64,000 bases of DNA. Source: Alphaproteobacteria bacterium (GTDB taxonomy: Bacteria > Pseudomonadota > Alphaproteobacteria > Micavibrionales > Micavibrionaceae). Shown here piece after piece: positions 1 through 8,279 of this stretch (positions are counted from its first letter, which is position 1; the number at the start of each line of letters is the position of its first letter). The stretch lies in the NCBI GenBank assembly GCA_009995045.1, contig JAACQG010000007.1, forward strand, positions 23,849 through 87,848, given 5' to 3'. Made by a program: the position numbers and the translations under genes. The notes beneath the pieces are model-generated. The model was not told the origin of the DNA and did not search any database. It was given only the letters and a program-made list of their open reading frames with translations.

Positions 1-2
1 TT

Positions 3-569
3 CTTCATCTTCCTGTTCAATCAGGGGCAGATAAGATTTTAAAAGCGATGAACCGCAAGCATACATCCGATCATTACCGCGATATTATTGCCAAGCTTCG
101 TAAGGCGCGCCCTGATCTTGCGTTTTCTTCGGACTTTATTGTCGGCTTCCCCGGTGAGAGTGAAGAGGATTTTGAAGAGACGATGCGCCTGACGCGGGAT
201 GTGAAATTTGCATCATGTTATTCCTTTACCTATTCATCGCGTCCGGGCACTCCGGCGGCGAATATGGGTGGATTGGTGCGTGAAGATATTGCAAAACAAC
301 GCCTATCACGCCTTCAAGGGTTGATTGATGAGCAGCAAAAAGAGTTTAACCACAGCACGCGCGGCCTCACCCTGCCCGTCCTTCTTGACCGTAAAGGCAA
401 GCGTGCAGGACAGGTTCAGGGGCGCTCACCGTTTAACCAATCGGTGTATATTGAAGCCAATGAAAGGCTGCTTGATACAATCGTGAATGTCCACATTACG
501 GAAACATTTGACAAATCCCTGACCGGTGTTATAGAAACTCAGGAAACTATATTAGGGAACGCTAAATAG
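3..569 (+). CDS. miaB: tRNA-2-methylthio-N6-dimethylallyladenosine synthase, C-terminal part (5' end cut by window)
   Basis: Only the 3' part is present; the frame is open from base 3. MiaB is a radical-SAM, two-cluster Fe-S methylthiotransferase that makes ms2i6A at position 37 of tRNAs reading UNN codons. The visible part starts in the radical-SAM core with LHLPVQSGADKIL and AMNRKHT, typical of MiaB, followed by DFIVGFPGESEEDF. The last ~65 residues form the TRAM RNA-binding domain (GQVQGRSPFNQSVY). The next gene begins 41 bases downstream on the same strand, so an operon with 611–1123 and phoH is likely. Its Fe-S clusters depend on a system such as the suf operon at 28.5–34.5 kb. Identity is strong; the missing N-terminus should hold the UPF0004 domain and the CxxxCxxC motif. 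Confidence 0.95.
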   Translation, partial: LHLPVQSGADKILKAMNRKHTSDHYRDIIAKLRKARPDLAFSSDFIVGFPGESEEDFEETMRLTRDVKFASCYSFTYSSRPGTPAANMGGLVREDIAKQRLSRLQGLIDEQQKEFNHSTRGLTLPVLLDRKGKRAGQVQGRSPFNQSVYIEANERLLDTIVNVHITETFDKSLTGVIETQETILGNAK

Positions 570-610
570 GCGCTAATCCCTGATGAATTGAAAACAGGGA
601 ACTGCGTAAC

Positions 611-1123
611 ATGGGTAACAAAAAACAACGTGAAGGTGCTTCACGTCAGTCAAAAACATATGAATTTCATTTAGCCTTTAAAGAAGTTAACGGTAGCGTC
701 GGCAAGCTTGTTACCGGCTCGACTAAAGTGACACAACGCTTTAATAGAGCTAACCAGTCCAAAACCCCCGACGTTACGGCAAAAGCGATTGACACTCCTT
801 ATAGCAAAACGGCGCATGATAACCCATATGATGCGCGGATGAGCGCGATTGAGCAATTGCTTCATAAGGCAAGGTCAGGCGATCAAATTTATATTTTCAC
901 AACAGATCAGTGCATTAAAGACATTGCAAATGATGACCCTGATGTTTCTTCTGAGGTGAGAAAGAAATTTAAAGCCATTGCAGAACGCGATATTACAATT
1001 GAAGTTGCAGACCCGAGCGTTCTTGAGGATCAAGATTATATTGAGATGGCAGATAAAATGGCGCGCATTCGTGTCAATAATCTATCAAAGCCCAGCTCAG
1101 GTCTTCGTGGCTATCATCGTTAA
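611..1123 (+). CDS. Unknown 170-residue protein with a degenerate RNase-H-like pattern
   Basis: No family recognised with certainty. A Shine-Dalgarno-like AGGGA lies 11 bases before the ATG. The N-terminus is basic and disordered (residues 1–16). From residue 17 the order of elements resembles an RNase HI fold: a strand YEFHLAF, a helix DARMSAIEQLL (74–84), a strand plus turn QIYIFTTDQCI (92–102), and a late segment DQDYIEMADKMAR (140–152) comparable to the terminal helix motif of RNase HI. Only one expected catalytic acid (D99) is clearly kept; the first-strand Asp is absent and the helix Glu is displaced, so the protein is probably not a nuclease. It lies between miaB and phoH, which suggests an RNA-related role. 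The fold assignment is inference from reading the sequence. Confidence 0.75.
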   Translation: MGNKKQREGASRQSKTYEFHLAFKEVNGSVGKLVTGSTKVTQRFNRANQSKTPDVTAKAIDTPYSKTAHDNPYDARMSAIEQLLHKARSGDQIYIFTTDQCIKDIANDDPDVSSEVRKKFKAIAERDITIEVADPSVLEDQDYIEMADKMARIRVNNLSKPSSGLRGYHR

Positions 1124-1127
1124 TTCA

Positions 1128-1157
1128 TTGCTGATATGCGCTTAATTCTGCTATAAT
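1128..1157 (+). promoter_or_regulatory. Candidate sigma-70 promoter for phoH
   Basis: TTGCTG (1128–1133), an 18-base spacer and a perfect TATAAT (1152–1157), just after the stop of the preceding gene. It would give a transcript starting near 1164, about 23 bases before the phoH start. The −35 is a weak match (TTG only). Confidence 0.4.
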
Positions 1158-1186
1158 GGTTATATAACCCAATGACAGGATGATAT

Positions 1187-2173
1187 TTGCCTAAACCCCA
1201 TAAAGACGCTTCAAAGACTCTGGAATTTCCCGATAACGGTCTTGCGACGTTGTTGTTCGGGATGAATAACGAAAATCTTTCATATTTAGAAAATGCGCTA
1301 TCTATCGCGATTCATGATCGCGGTAATAAAGTTAGCTTATCGGGCGATGGCGCGGCTGTTGGCTATGCGGAAACGGTTTTGAATGATTTATGGGCAAGCC
1401 TTAAAAAAGGTGGCAGCGTGGGCACAGCCGATATTGATGCTAAATTGCGATTTTTACAAAATGATGACGTCAAGAGTGATGGAGACAAAGCGCGTATGAG
1501 CGATGATGAAAAAATTACCATTTCCACCAAACGAAAAGAGATTAAGCCGAGATCTCCGAATCAGGCAAAATATCTCAAGCTCATGCAGACTCATGAGATG
1601 GTGTTTGGCCTTGGCCCTGCGGGGACTGGGAAAACGTATTTGGCGGTTGCGATGGGCGTTGCGGCGTTTTTGAATGGTGATGTGGAACGTCTTATCTTCA
1701 CGCGCCCTGCGGTTGAAGCGGGTGAAAACCTTGGTTTCTTGCCAGGGGATATGAAGGAAAAGGTTGATCCTTATTTGCGCCCTATCTATGACGCGCTGCA
1801 TGACATGATCCCGATGGAGATTTTGACCAAGAAAATGGAAAGTGGCGAGATTGAGATTGCCCCGCTAGCATTCATGCGGGGGCGGACATTATCGAACGCA
1901 TTTGTCATTCTTGATGAGGCGCAGAACGCGACCACGGTTCAAATGAAGATGTTCCTGACCCGCATTGGCGAGAGATCGCGCATGGTTGTGACCGGTGACC
2001 TCACACAGACAGATTTGCCCAAGGGGATGAAATCAGGTTTACGGGATGCGACAGAGACGCTTGAACATGTTGAAGAGATTGCGTTTCATCATTTCACACC
2101 GAAAGATGTTGTGCGTCACAAATTGGTGAGTAAAATTGTCGATGCCTATGAGAACAAGAAGCAACCCGATTAA
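1187..2173 (+). CDS. phoH: PhoH-family ATPase
   Basis: 328-residue PhoH/PhoL-type P-loop ATPase. The family is linked to RNA metabolism and is usually next to ybeY, as here. Walker A GPAGTGKT is at 143–150 and the Walker B region FVILDEAQ at 239–246, followed by GERSRMVVTGD, all typical. An N-terminal extension of ~110 residues holds the KH-like region found in many PhoH proteins. The start is TTG: an in-frame stop sits two codons upstream, ACAGGA lies at a suitable distance, and the next in-frame Met would remove conserved N-terminal sequence. ybeY follows after two bases, so the two are translationally close. Function beyond ATPase is not well defined for the family. Confidence 0.93.
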   Translation: MPKPHKDASKTLEFPDNGLATLLFGMNNENLSYLENALSIAIHDRGNKVSLSGDGAAVGYAETVLNDLWASLKKGGSVGTADIDAKLRFLQNDDVKSDGDKARMSDDEKITISTKRKEIKPRSPNQAKYLKLMQTHEMVFGLGPAGTGKTYLAVAMGVAAFLNGDVERLIFTRPAVEAGENLGFLPGDMKEKVDPYLRPIYDALHDMIPMEILTKKMESGEIEIAPLAFMRGRTLSNAFVILDEAQNATTVQMKMFLTRIGERSRMVVTGDLTQTDLPKGMKSGLRDATETLEHVEEIAFHHFTPKDVVRHKLVSKIVDAYENKKQPD

Positions 2174-2175
2174 CC

Positions 2176-2616
2176 ATGTCCATTATCATTGATATTGACA
2201 CCCATTCAGGCGATTGGCCCGATAGCGCGGACGCAGTGATTGAGCGCGGCATTCACGCGGTGCTGGCGCATCAAGATATTGAAGAGGCCGAGGCGAGTGT
2301 TGTTTTGGGCGATGATGATTTTGTCCAAGTGCTCAACCGTGATTATCGTGATAAAGACAAGCCGACCAATGTTTTATCATTCCCGCAAGATCTTCCGATG
2401 ATGGGGGATTTGGTGTTTGCTTATGGCGTTGTTAAGCGCGAAGCCGAGGAGCAAAGTAAAACATTTGAAAACCATCTTTTGCATCTCACGGTACATGGCA
2501 GCTTGCATCTTTTGGGGTATGACCACATTGATGATGGCGAGGCCGAGGCGATGGAGGCGATTGAGATTGCTGTTTTACATGGTTTGGGCGTAAAAAACCC
2601 CTATGAAATTTTTTGA
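2176..2616 (+). CDS. ybeY: Endoribonuclease YbeY
   Basis: 146-residue zinc metalloprotein of the YbeY/UPF0054 family, required for 16S rRNA 3'-end maturation and 70S ribosome quality control in the cytoplasm. The diagnostic zinc motif HGSLHLLGYDH is at residues 107–117, with all three histidines present. The family motif NVLSFP is at 65–70. Length matches the family. It lies two bases after phoH and its 3' end overlaps the longest corC frame by 14 bases, giving a compact phoH-ybeY-corC-lnt operon with the same order as in many Alphaproteobacteria. Confidence 0.95.
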   Translation: MSIIIDIDTHSGDWPDSADAVIERGIHAVLAHQDIEEAEASVVLGDDDFVQVLNRDYRDKDKPTNVLSFPQDLPMMGDLVFAYGVVKREAEEQSKTFENHLLHLTVHGSLHLLGYDHIDDGEAEAMEAIEIAVLHGLGVKNPYEIF

Positions 2617-3490
2617 TTTGTGCGATAGTTATTTTATTATGAGCCCCAAGACTTTTTTCAAATCATTATTCCCCGCAAAACAAGATACGTCTTTGCGTGA
2701 TGCTATTGAAGAATATATCGAAGAACCGGATAATTATTCGCTTGATGGAATGAATTCTGATTCCATTCATGAACGCGCCCTGCTCTCTAATATTCTGGCT
2801 TTACGTGATATTAGCGTGGATAAGGTGATGGTGCCGCGTGCGGACATTGTTGCGATTGATGCCAAGGCAAGCGGCGAGGAATTATTTGCGTTGATTGCGG
2901 ATAATCAGGTGAGCCGCCTTCCCGTTTTTAATGACAATCTTGATGACGTGATGGGCACGATCCATCTTAAGGATATTTTGGCAGCGAAAGCGCGTGGGCA
3001 TGATTTTGTGATTGCCGATAATATCACTGAAATTCCGATTGTATCGCCCGCGATGCCGATCCTCGATTTGCTTTTGACGATGCGTCAAAGCCGCCGCCAC
3101 ATGGCGTTGGTTGTTGATGAGTATGGGGGAATTGATGGCCTTGTAACTATTGGCGACATTGTCGAAAGTGTACTTGGTGAGATTGAAGATGAGCATGACA
3201 CGCAGGAAGAGCCGCAGTTGATGCCATCCGCGGATGGAACGGTCTTGGCGGATGCGCGTGTGAGCATTGATGATTTCGAAGAAGAATATGGCACATTGCT
3301 AAGCGATGATGAACGCAGCGAGAGCGACACGCTTGGCGGGTTGGTGTTTACAATTGCCGGACGCATTCCCGTGCGCGGTGAAGTTTTGACCCATGATAGC
3401 GGTATGGAATTTGAAATTATGGACGCCGACCCACGGCGCATTAATGTGGTGCGCATTCGCAATATCCCCGAAGCGCTTGCGGCGGAATAG
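2603..3490 (+). CDS. corC: CBS-domain protein of the CorC/HlyC family
   Basis: Hemolysin-related CBS-domain protein, linked to magnesium/cobalt efflux in enterobacteria. It has a central CBS pair (first repeat around VDKVMVPRADIVAID, second around TEIPIVSPAMPIL, ending in EYGGIDGLVTIGDIVE) and a C-terminal CorC_HlyC/transporter-associated domain (DTLGGLVFTIAGRIP). No membrane DUF21 domain is present, so this is the soluble CorC type. The coordinates use the ATG overlapping ybeY by 14 bases. An alternative ATG at 2639 (MSPKTFFKSLF) would remove the overlap and 12 residues; neither has a convincing ribosome binding site, so the exact start is open. corC next to ybeY and lnt is a widespread arrangement. 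Confidence 0.9.
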   Translation: MKFFDLCDSYFIMSPKTFFKSLFPAKQDTSLRDAIEEYIEEPDNYSLDGMNSDSIHERALLSNILALRDISVDKVMVPRADIVAIDAKASGEELFALIADNQVSRLPVFNDNLDDVMGTIHLKDILAAKARGHDFVIADNITEIPIVSPAMPILDLLLTMRQSRRHMALVVDEYGGIDGLVTIGDIVESVLGEIEDEHDTQEEPQLMPSADGTVLADARVSIDDFEEEYGTLLSDDERSESDTLGGLVFTIAGRIPVRGEVLTHDSGMEFEIMDADPRRINVVRIRNIPEALAAE

Positions 3491-3514
3491 CATGGCGCGC
3501 TATAAGCGTTATCA

Positions 3515-5047
3515 ATGACAGATATCCTGAATAAACGATTTATCACTCCACTGCTCTGCTTTTTTAGCGGATCGCTCTGTGCGTTTGCTATGGCGCCCTA
3601 TAATGTGTGGGGCATTTTCCTGTTTGGGTTTGCCGTGCTTTATTGGGCGATTGATAAGGCACCTTCGAAGCGCAAGGCGTTTGCGTATGGCTGGCTTTGG
3701 GCGTTTGGGTATTTTGTCTTTAGCTTGTATTGGATTGGCAATGCGTTGTTGGTTGATGGAAATCCTTATCAATGGGCATGGCCATTGGCGGTGTGCGGGC
3801 TTCCTGCGTTGCTTGCGTTTTTTAATGGGTTTGCATGTTTATTTGCCAAACGCTTTTGCGCGCTGAAGCGGTGGCATGGTTACCTTGGGTTTGTGTCGGT
3901 TTTAAGCTTGTCTGAATATGCGCGGGGGCATGTGTTTACGGGGTTTCCGTGGAATTTATTTGGCTATACATGGATTGATACAACAATCGCACAGATTGCC
4001 TCTTTTGAAAGCGTGTATTTGCTGACCTTTTTGACATTGCTTTGGCTTGGCAGCGCGGGGTTTTATATTGTCGGGGCGAAAACACGGGCGACATCGATTT
4101 TTCTTTTCGTGATCGCGGCGAGTTTTTTCGCCAGCTTTTTGCTTGGCGCGAGCCTTATTCATGACACTGGCGAGAATGATGATGTTATCGTTAAAATCGT
4201 TCAGCCCAACACCGATCAGGCCGAGAAATGGCAACGTGAGAAGATGGATGGGCATTTTATGAATGCGATCGAGCTGTCGAAAGCGACAGAGGAAGATGTT
4301 GGCAAAAAAACATTGATCGTTTGGCCAGAAACAACGCTTAGCCCCTCCTTTTTAAACGCGCCCTATTACCGTCAACAGATCGCCGAGATGTTACAGGCGT
4401 ACAAAGGTGAGGCCGTTTTGATGACCGGGGCGCTGCGATATGATTCGCAGAATAAAGTTTATTACAATTCACTGCTGACGATTGATGATCAGGGGGAAAT
4501 TGGGCATGTCTACGATAAGTCGCATTTGGTCCCTTTTGGTGAATATATTCCGTTTCAAAACCTCATTCCCATCCCGACGGTTACTCAATTTACGGGATTT
4601 GCAAAAGGCGATGGCCCCACGACGTTTACAATTTTTGACGGCCTCAGCTACAGCCCACTGGTTTGTTATGAGATTTTATTTCCGCATCACGCCGTTTCGC
4701 GCAAGGCACATCCCGATATGATTGTGAATGTGACCAATGATGGCTGGTATGGCGATAGCGCGGGGCCGCGCCAGCATTTGGTGAAAGCACAGTTTCGGGC
4801 GATTGAGGAACGCGTGAGTGTTTTACGCGCCGCCAACACAGGAATATCTGCAATTATTACACCATACGGGGAAATTATTAAACGTAGTGATATTTATAAA
4901 CGAAGTGTTTTATTCAATGCATTACCAAATACAACTATAAACACTTATAAAAATGCAATTATTTCATTTTTTATTTTCCCCCTCTTCCCCCTTTGTTTGC
5001 TTGCGTTTTCATGCTGCCTGAGACAAAAGAAATGTTTAAAAAATTAA
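3515..5047 (+). CDS. lnt: Apolipoprotein N-acyltransferase
   Basis: 510-residue inner-membrane enzyme that adds the third acyl chain to lipoproteins from phospholipid. The N-terminal ~215 residues contain about six to seven membrane segments. A periplasmic nitrilase-type domain follows with the Glu-Lys-Cys triad: E272 in IVWPETTL, K335 in VYDKSHLVPFGEY and C384 in SPLVCYEILFP. A final hydrophobic segment (about 485–500) anchors the C-terminus. Length and order match the Lnt family. It ends the phoH-ybeY-corC-lnt operon. Lipoproteins that could be its substrates are encoded at 20026–20355 and 57441–58133. Confidence 0.95.
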   Translation: MTDILNKRFITPLLCFFSGSLCAFAMAPYNVWGIFLFGFAVLYWAIDKAPSKRKAFAYGWLWAFGYFVFSLYWIGNALLVDGNPYQWAWPLAVCGLPALLAFFNGFACLFAKRFCALKRWHGYLGFVSVLSLSEYARGHVFTGFPWNLFGYTWIDTTIAQIASFESVYLLTFLTLLWLGSAGFYIVGAKTRATSIFLFVIAASFFASFLLGASLIHDTGENDDVIVKIVQPNTDQAEKWQREKMDGHFMNAIELSKATEEDVGKKTLIVWPETTLSPSFLNAPYYRQQIAEMLQAYKGEAVLMTGALRYDSQNKVYYNSLLTIDDQGEIGHVYDKSHLVPFGEYIPFQNLIPIPTVTQFTGFAKGDGPTTFTIFDGLSYSPLVCYEILFPHHAVSRKAHPDMIVNVTNDGWYGDSAGPRQHLVKAQFRAIEERVSVLRAANTGISAIITPYGEIIKRSDIYKRSVLFNALPNTTINTYKNAIISFFIFPLFPLCLLAFSCCLRQKKCLKN

Positions 5048-5134
5048 TTATTTATACAAATTATACCTAAGGTTAGTTGCGTATGCATGTAACCATTTGC
5101 AATAACATAAGGAATAATACACGTACGGCCTGCA

Positions 5135-5172
5135 TTGACATCTTTGACAACCTGTCAATATCACTGCATAGT
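5135..5172 (+). promoter_or_regulatory. Promoter with three TTGACA half-sites upstream of the HTH regulator
   Basis: The sequence reads TTGACA (5135–5140), three bases, TTGACA (5144–5149), three bases, TGTCAA (5153–5158). The last two form a perfect 6-3-6 palindrome and all three are spaced by nine bases. TTGACA at 5144 with a 17-base spacer leads to CATAGT (5167–5172), a fair −10. The palindrome therefore covers the −35 element, which is where a repressor would bind. The downstream gene encodes a helix-turn-helix regulator, so autoregulation is a reasonable inference. Confidence 0.5.
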
Positions 5173-5208
5173 CCTTTTTAACATTGCGTATGAAGAAGTA
5201 AAAAATAT

Positions 5209-5640
5209 ATGACCCAAAGAAAAACCAAAGGTACGCCAGACTCAGTAGATGTTCATGTAGGACAAAGATTACGTGTTCGACGTTCATTACTTGGCATGAG
5301 CCAAGAAAAACTAGCTGAAGCCATCGGCTTAACTTTTCAGCAGATACAGAAATACGAACGTGGTGTTAACCGCGTTAGTGCAGGACGCCTGTTTCAATTT
5401 AGTAAAATCTTGGATGTTCCTATTGCATATTTCTACGACCAAATTGGCGGGGAACCTGCGCAGGTTTCTTATGGCATGTCGGATAACGATCAAGAAGCGT
5501 TTGGTGGTGAAGACGACGTTATGCAGCGTAAAGAGACTATTGACCTTGTGCGTGCTTATTATTCGATCGAAGATCCAGCAAAGCGCAAAGAAATGCTTCG
5601 CTTTATCAAATCAATGATCAGCACCTCTTCCGATTCTTAA
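5209..5640 (+). CDS. XRE-type helix-turn-helix transcriptional regulator
   Basis: 143 residues. The Cro/C1-type HTH spans about residues 15–72: QRLRVRRSLLGMSQEKLAE, then the recognition-helix region LTFQQIQKYERG, then RVSAGRLFQFSKILDVP. The C-terminal ~65 residues are acidic and predicted to mediate oligomerisation or signal response; they do not match a known ligand-binding domain. Its place directly before metK is common in Alphaproteobacteria. The upstream region (5048–5208) carries a palindrome that overlaps the promoter. The target genes are unknown; metK and the gene itself are the first candidates. Confidence 0.9.
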   Translation: MTQRKTKGTPDSVDVHVGQRLRVRRSLLGMSQEKLAEAIGLTFQQIQKYERGVNRVSAGRLFQFSKILDVPIAYFYDQIGGEPAQVSYGMSDNDQEAFGGEDDVMQRKETIDLVRAYYSIEDPAKRKEMLRFIKSMISTSSDS

Positions 5641-5732
5641 CTTTTTTTCATGTAAAATCGCTTGAACCCTGCGTTAAGTGTGATTAGTGTTCCTAACTAG
5701 GATTTATTCACACGAACATATAAGAGTTATTT

Positions 5733-6959
5733 ATGACGCAGCCCCTAGCAAAAGCACAGACCATGACGGATCAAAATAAGAATTTAGACCTAAAAGACTA
5801 TATTTTCACCAGTGAATCCGTATCTGAGGGGCATCCTGATAAAATCTGTGACCGCATTTCCGATGCTGTCTGTGATTTGTTTTTAGCCGCAGACCCACAA
5901 AGCCGCGTTGCGTGTGAGACACTTGTGACAACGGATAAGGTTGTTTTGGCGGGTGAAATTCGTGGTCCTGACAACATTACCAAAGACGATATTGAAGCCG
6001 CAGCGCGTCGTGCGATTAAAGATATTGGGTATGAGCAAGAGGGTTTTCACTGGAAAACGGCTGATGTTGAAGTTTTGCTTCACAAGCAATCTGTTGATAT
6101 TGCACAAGGCGTTGATGCAGGGACTGGCCTTGATAAGGAAGAAGGCGCTGGCGACCAAGGAATTATGTTCGGCTATGCTACACGCGAGACCGATGCGTTG
6201 ATGCCTGCGGCCATCCATTACTCCCACGAAATATTACGCGGCCTTGCCGAGGCACGCCACAGCGGCGCGGTTAAGGGCATTGAGCCTGATGCTAAATCGC
6301 AGGTAACGCTTGAGTTTCGCAATGATAAGCCTGTGCGTGCGACTTCAGTCGTTGTCTCAACGCAGCATACCGAAGATTTGAGCCATGATGATGTGCGTGC
6401 GGCAGTCATGCCATATATTGAGCGTGTATTGCCGGAAGGTTTTATGCCGCCGGAAGAAGAGATTTATATCAATCCGACTGGTCGTTTTGTGATCGGTGGA
6501 CCGGTTGGTGACGCCGGATTGACGGGTCGTAAGATTATTGTTGATACATATGGCGGCGCTGCGCCCCATGGTGGCGGTGCGTTTTCAGGGAAAGACCCGA
6601 CAAAGGTTGACCGTTCTGCGGCTTATGCGGCGCGCTATTTGGCGAAGAATATTGTTGCCGCCGGATATGCGGATGGATGCACAATTCAGCTTGCTTATGC
6701 GATTGGTGTATCTAAGCCACTTGGTTTTTACGTGAATACCCATGGAACAGGCACTGTGCCAGAGGCGGAATTGATTAAAGCGCTTACGCAGCTTGTTGAT
6801 TTGAGCCCGCGAGGCATTCGTGAGCATTTGAATTTGCATCGCCCGATTTACGAGCGTACAGCGGCTTATGGTCACTTTGGCCGTACACCTGATGCAGATG
6901 GCGGCTTCTCTTGGGAGAAGACCGACCTTGTTGAGAAGCTTCAGCAGATCATTGGTTAG
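5733..6959 (+). CDS. metK: S-adenosylmethionine synthetase
   Basis: 408 residues. Catalyses ATP + L-methionine to SAM, the methyl donor for the methyltransferases TrmB and PrmC in this window. Family signatures are clear: [14 protein letters not shown] near the N-terminus (methionine/ATP binding), [13 protein letters not shown] (the GAGDQG hexapeptide), and [19 protein letters not shown] (P-loop-like motif). The start at 5733 has only a weak purine stretch (AAGAG); an ATG at 5763 is the alternative and keeps the conserved core. The 92-base leader shows no recognisable SAM riboswitch. The gene overlaps trmB by eight bases. Confidence 0.96.
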   Translation: MTQPLAKAQTMTDQNKNLDLKDYIFTSESVSEGHPDKICDRISDAVCDLFLAADPQSRVACETLVTTDKVVLAGEIRGPDNITKDDIEAAARRAIKDIGYEQEGFHWKTADVEVLLHKQSVDIAQGVDAGTGLDKEEGAGDQGIMFGYATRETDALMPAAIHYSHEILRGLAEARHSGAVKGIEPDAKSQVTLEFRNDKPVRATSVVVSTQHTEDLSHDDVRAAVMPYIERVLPEGFMPPEEEIYINPTGRFVIGGPVGDAGLTGRKIIVDTYGGAAPHGGGAFSGKDPTKVDRSAAYAARYLAKNIVAAGYADGCTIQLAYAIGVSKPLGFYVNTHGTGTVPEAELIKALTQLVDLSPRGIREHLNLHRPIYERTAAYGHFGRTPDADGGFSWEKTDLVEKLQQIIG

Positions 6960-7656
6960 TAACAACACCAGCAAAGAAAAACGAGTATACGGGCGCAAAT
7001 ATGGTCGCCCGTTGAATGCGTCACGCAAGGCTGCGCTCGAATCCGTATTACCAGATGTAAAAATCGAAGATCGGCATTTAACCGAAAACGGTGATATTGA
7101 GCCATGCATTTTGTTTGATGCGGGGTTTGATGAATGCTGGCTTGAGGTTGGATTTGGCACGGGCGAGCATTTGTCAGGATTGATGCAACTTCATCCGCAA
7201 AATGCCTATATCGGCGCGGAGCCATTTGTGAATGGCATGTCGGCGTTTCTCAAAGACATTGAAGATGAACCGAAGGAACGTGTTCGTGTGCACATGGATG
7301 ATGCGATGATGGTGGCTAATTCACTCACCGAGAATTCACTTGATGGGATCTATGTGCTCAACCCTGATCCTTGGCACAAAAAGCGCCATTATAAGCGCCG
7401 CATTATCAGCCAAGATAATCTGGATTGTTTTGCGCGCATTTTAAAACCCCAAGGACAATTGATCATGAGCACCGATGTGCCAGACCTTGCCGATTGGATG
7501 GTGACGCAGGCGATGATGCATGATGCGTTTGAATGGGAAGCCAAATGCGCCGATGATTGGCGCGTGCCCCCCGCCGATTGGATCACCACGCAATATGAGG
7601 TCAAGGGCGCAAAGAATGCGGGCCGTATGGTTTATTTGTTTTTTCGGCGGAAATAA
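6952..7656 (+). CDS. trmB: tRNA (guanine-N7-)-methyltransferase
   Basis: About 234 residues if started at TTG 6952, which overlaps the metK stop by eight bases; a longer upstream frame inside metK exists but lacks homology. TrmB makes m7G46 in the tRNA variable loop using SAM. Visible motifs: the SAM-binding [14 protein letters not shown], the acidic region GAEPFVNG, and the family hallmark [14 protein letters not shown]. The C-terminal [11 protein letters not shown] is also typical. Conservation starts at YGRKYGRP, supporting a start shortly before it. It is co-transcribed with metK, which provides its cofactor. Confidence 0.92.
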   Translation: MVSNNTSKEKRVYGRKYGRPLNASRKAALESVLPDVKIEDRHLTENGDIEPCILFDAGFDECWLEVGFGTGEHLSGLMQLHPQNAYIGAEPFVNGMSAFLKDIEDEPKERVRVHMDDAMMVANSLTENSLDGIYVLNPDPWHKKRHYKRRIISQDNLDCFARILKPQGQLIMSTDVPDLADWMVTQAMMHDAFEWEAKCADDWRVPPADWITTQYEVKGAKNAGRMVYLFFRRK

Positions 7657-7657
7657 C

Positions 7658-7686
7658 TTGCAAAATTTTGAGGGTCGCCTTATATT
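7658..7686 (+). promoter_or_regulatory. Candidate promoter for the rimP-nusA operon
   Basis: TTGCAA (7658–7663), a 17-base spacer and TATATT (7681–7686), beginning at the trmB stop codon. Transcription would start near 7693, about 20 bases before the terminator-like hairpin at 7714–7741. Confidence 0.45.
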
Positions 7687-7713
7687 CCTTTTCAACATCT
7701 CAGATAAAATGAG

Positions 7714-7741
7714 GGTGGGTCATCATAGACCCGCCTTTTTT
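7714..7741 (+). terminator. Rho-independent terminator or attenuator in the rimP leader
   Basis: Eight-pair stem GGTGGGTC (7714–7721) with GACCCGCC (7728–7735), one G·U pair, six-base loop, followed directly by six T (7736–7741). It can end metK-trmB transcripts. Because a good promoter lies upstream of it (7658–7686), it may also act as an attenuator within the rimP-nusA-infB leader. Confidence 0.7.
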
Positions 7742-7766
7742 ATTGGGAAAAAAGGATTGATAGACT

Positions 7767-8276
7767 ATGCGCTTAACGCCGCTTGAAACACGAATAACGG
7801 AAATTACGAATCCGGTCATAGAAGACCTTGGCTTCGTGCCGTTTGCTGTGCGTATGACGAGCGATGCGGAGCAGCAGATCGTTCAAATCATGGCGGAAGA
7901 CCCCGCAACTCAGCGCCTTGGCGTTGATGATTGCGCGAAGATTAGTCGCGCGGTTTCTGCGGTGATGGATGTGGAAGACCCTATCTCTGGCAATTACCGA
8001 CTTGAGGTTAGCTCGCCGGGGATTGATCGCTTGCTTCTTACCATGGAACATTATGCGCGCTATATTGGTCATGATGTGAAGGTGGAGAGCGATACGCCCG
8101 CCGAAAACGGACAGAGAAAATTTCGCGGTGTGATCAAAAGCGCCGCCAATAATGTTGTTACGCTTGATACAGATACGGGTGAGGCGGAAATCCCCTACCC
8201 CACTATTTTAAAAGCGAAACTTGTTTTAACGGATGAATTAATTAAAGCTACTGCGCATAAAGAAGAAAAGGAATAA
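7767..8276 (+). CDS. rimP: Ribosome maturation factor RimP
   Basis: 169 residues, DUF150 family, needed for 30S subunit assembly. The N-terminal alpha/beta domain includes TEITNPVIEDLGFV and the signature YRLEVSSPGIDRLL; the C-terminal SH3-like domain contains KFRGVIKSAANNVVTL. It lies three bases upstream of nusA. rimP-nusA order is nearly universal. The leader carries a terminator-like hairpin discussed separately. Confidence 0.95.
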   Translation: MRLTPLETRITEITNPVIEDLGFVPFAVRMTSDAEQQIVQIMAEDPATQRLGVDDCAKISRAVSAVMDVEDPISGNYRLEVSSPGIDRLLLTMEHYARYIGHDVKVESDTPAENGQRKFRGVIKSAANNVVTLDTDTGEAEIPYPTILKAKLVLTDELIKATAHKEEKE

Positions 8277-8279
8277 ATC

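Noticed and set aside
3085-3546. Antisense frame of 153 codons over corC
   Set aside because: Low-complexity Ser-rich shadow of a well-supported gene with strong homology motifs.
5641-5732. Possible SAM riboswitch before metK
   Set aside because: The 92-base leader contains GTGTGA/TCACAC arms and a small TTAG/CTAA stem, but no SAM-I, SAM-II or SAH core pattern is recognisable.
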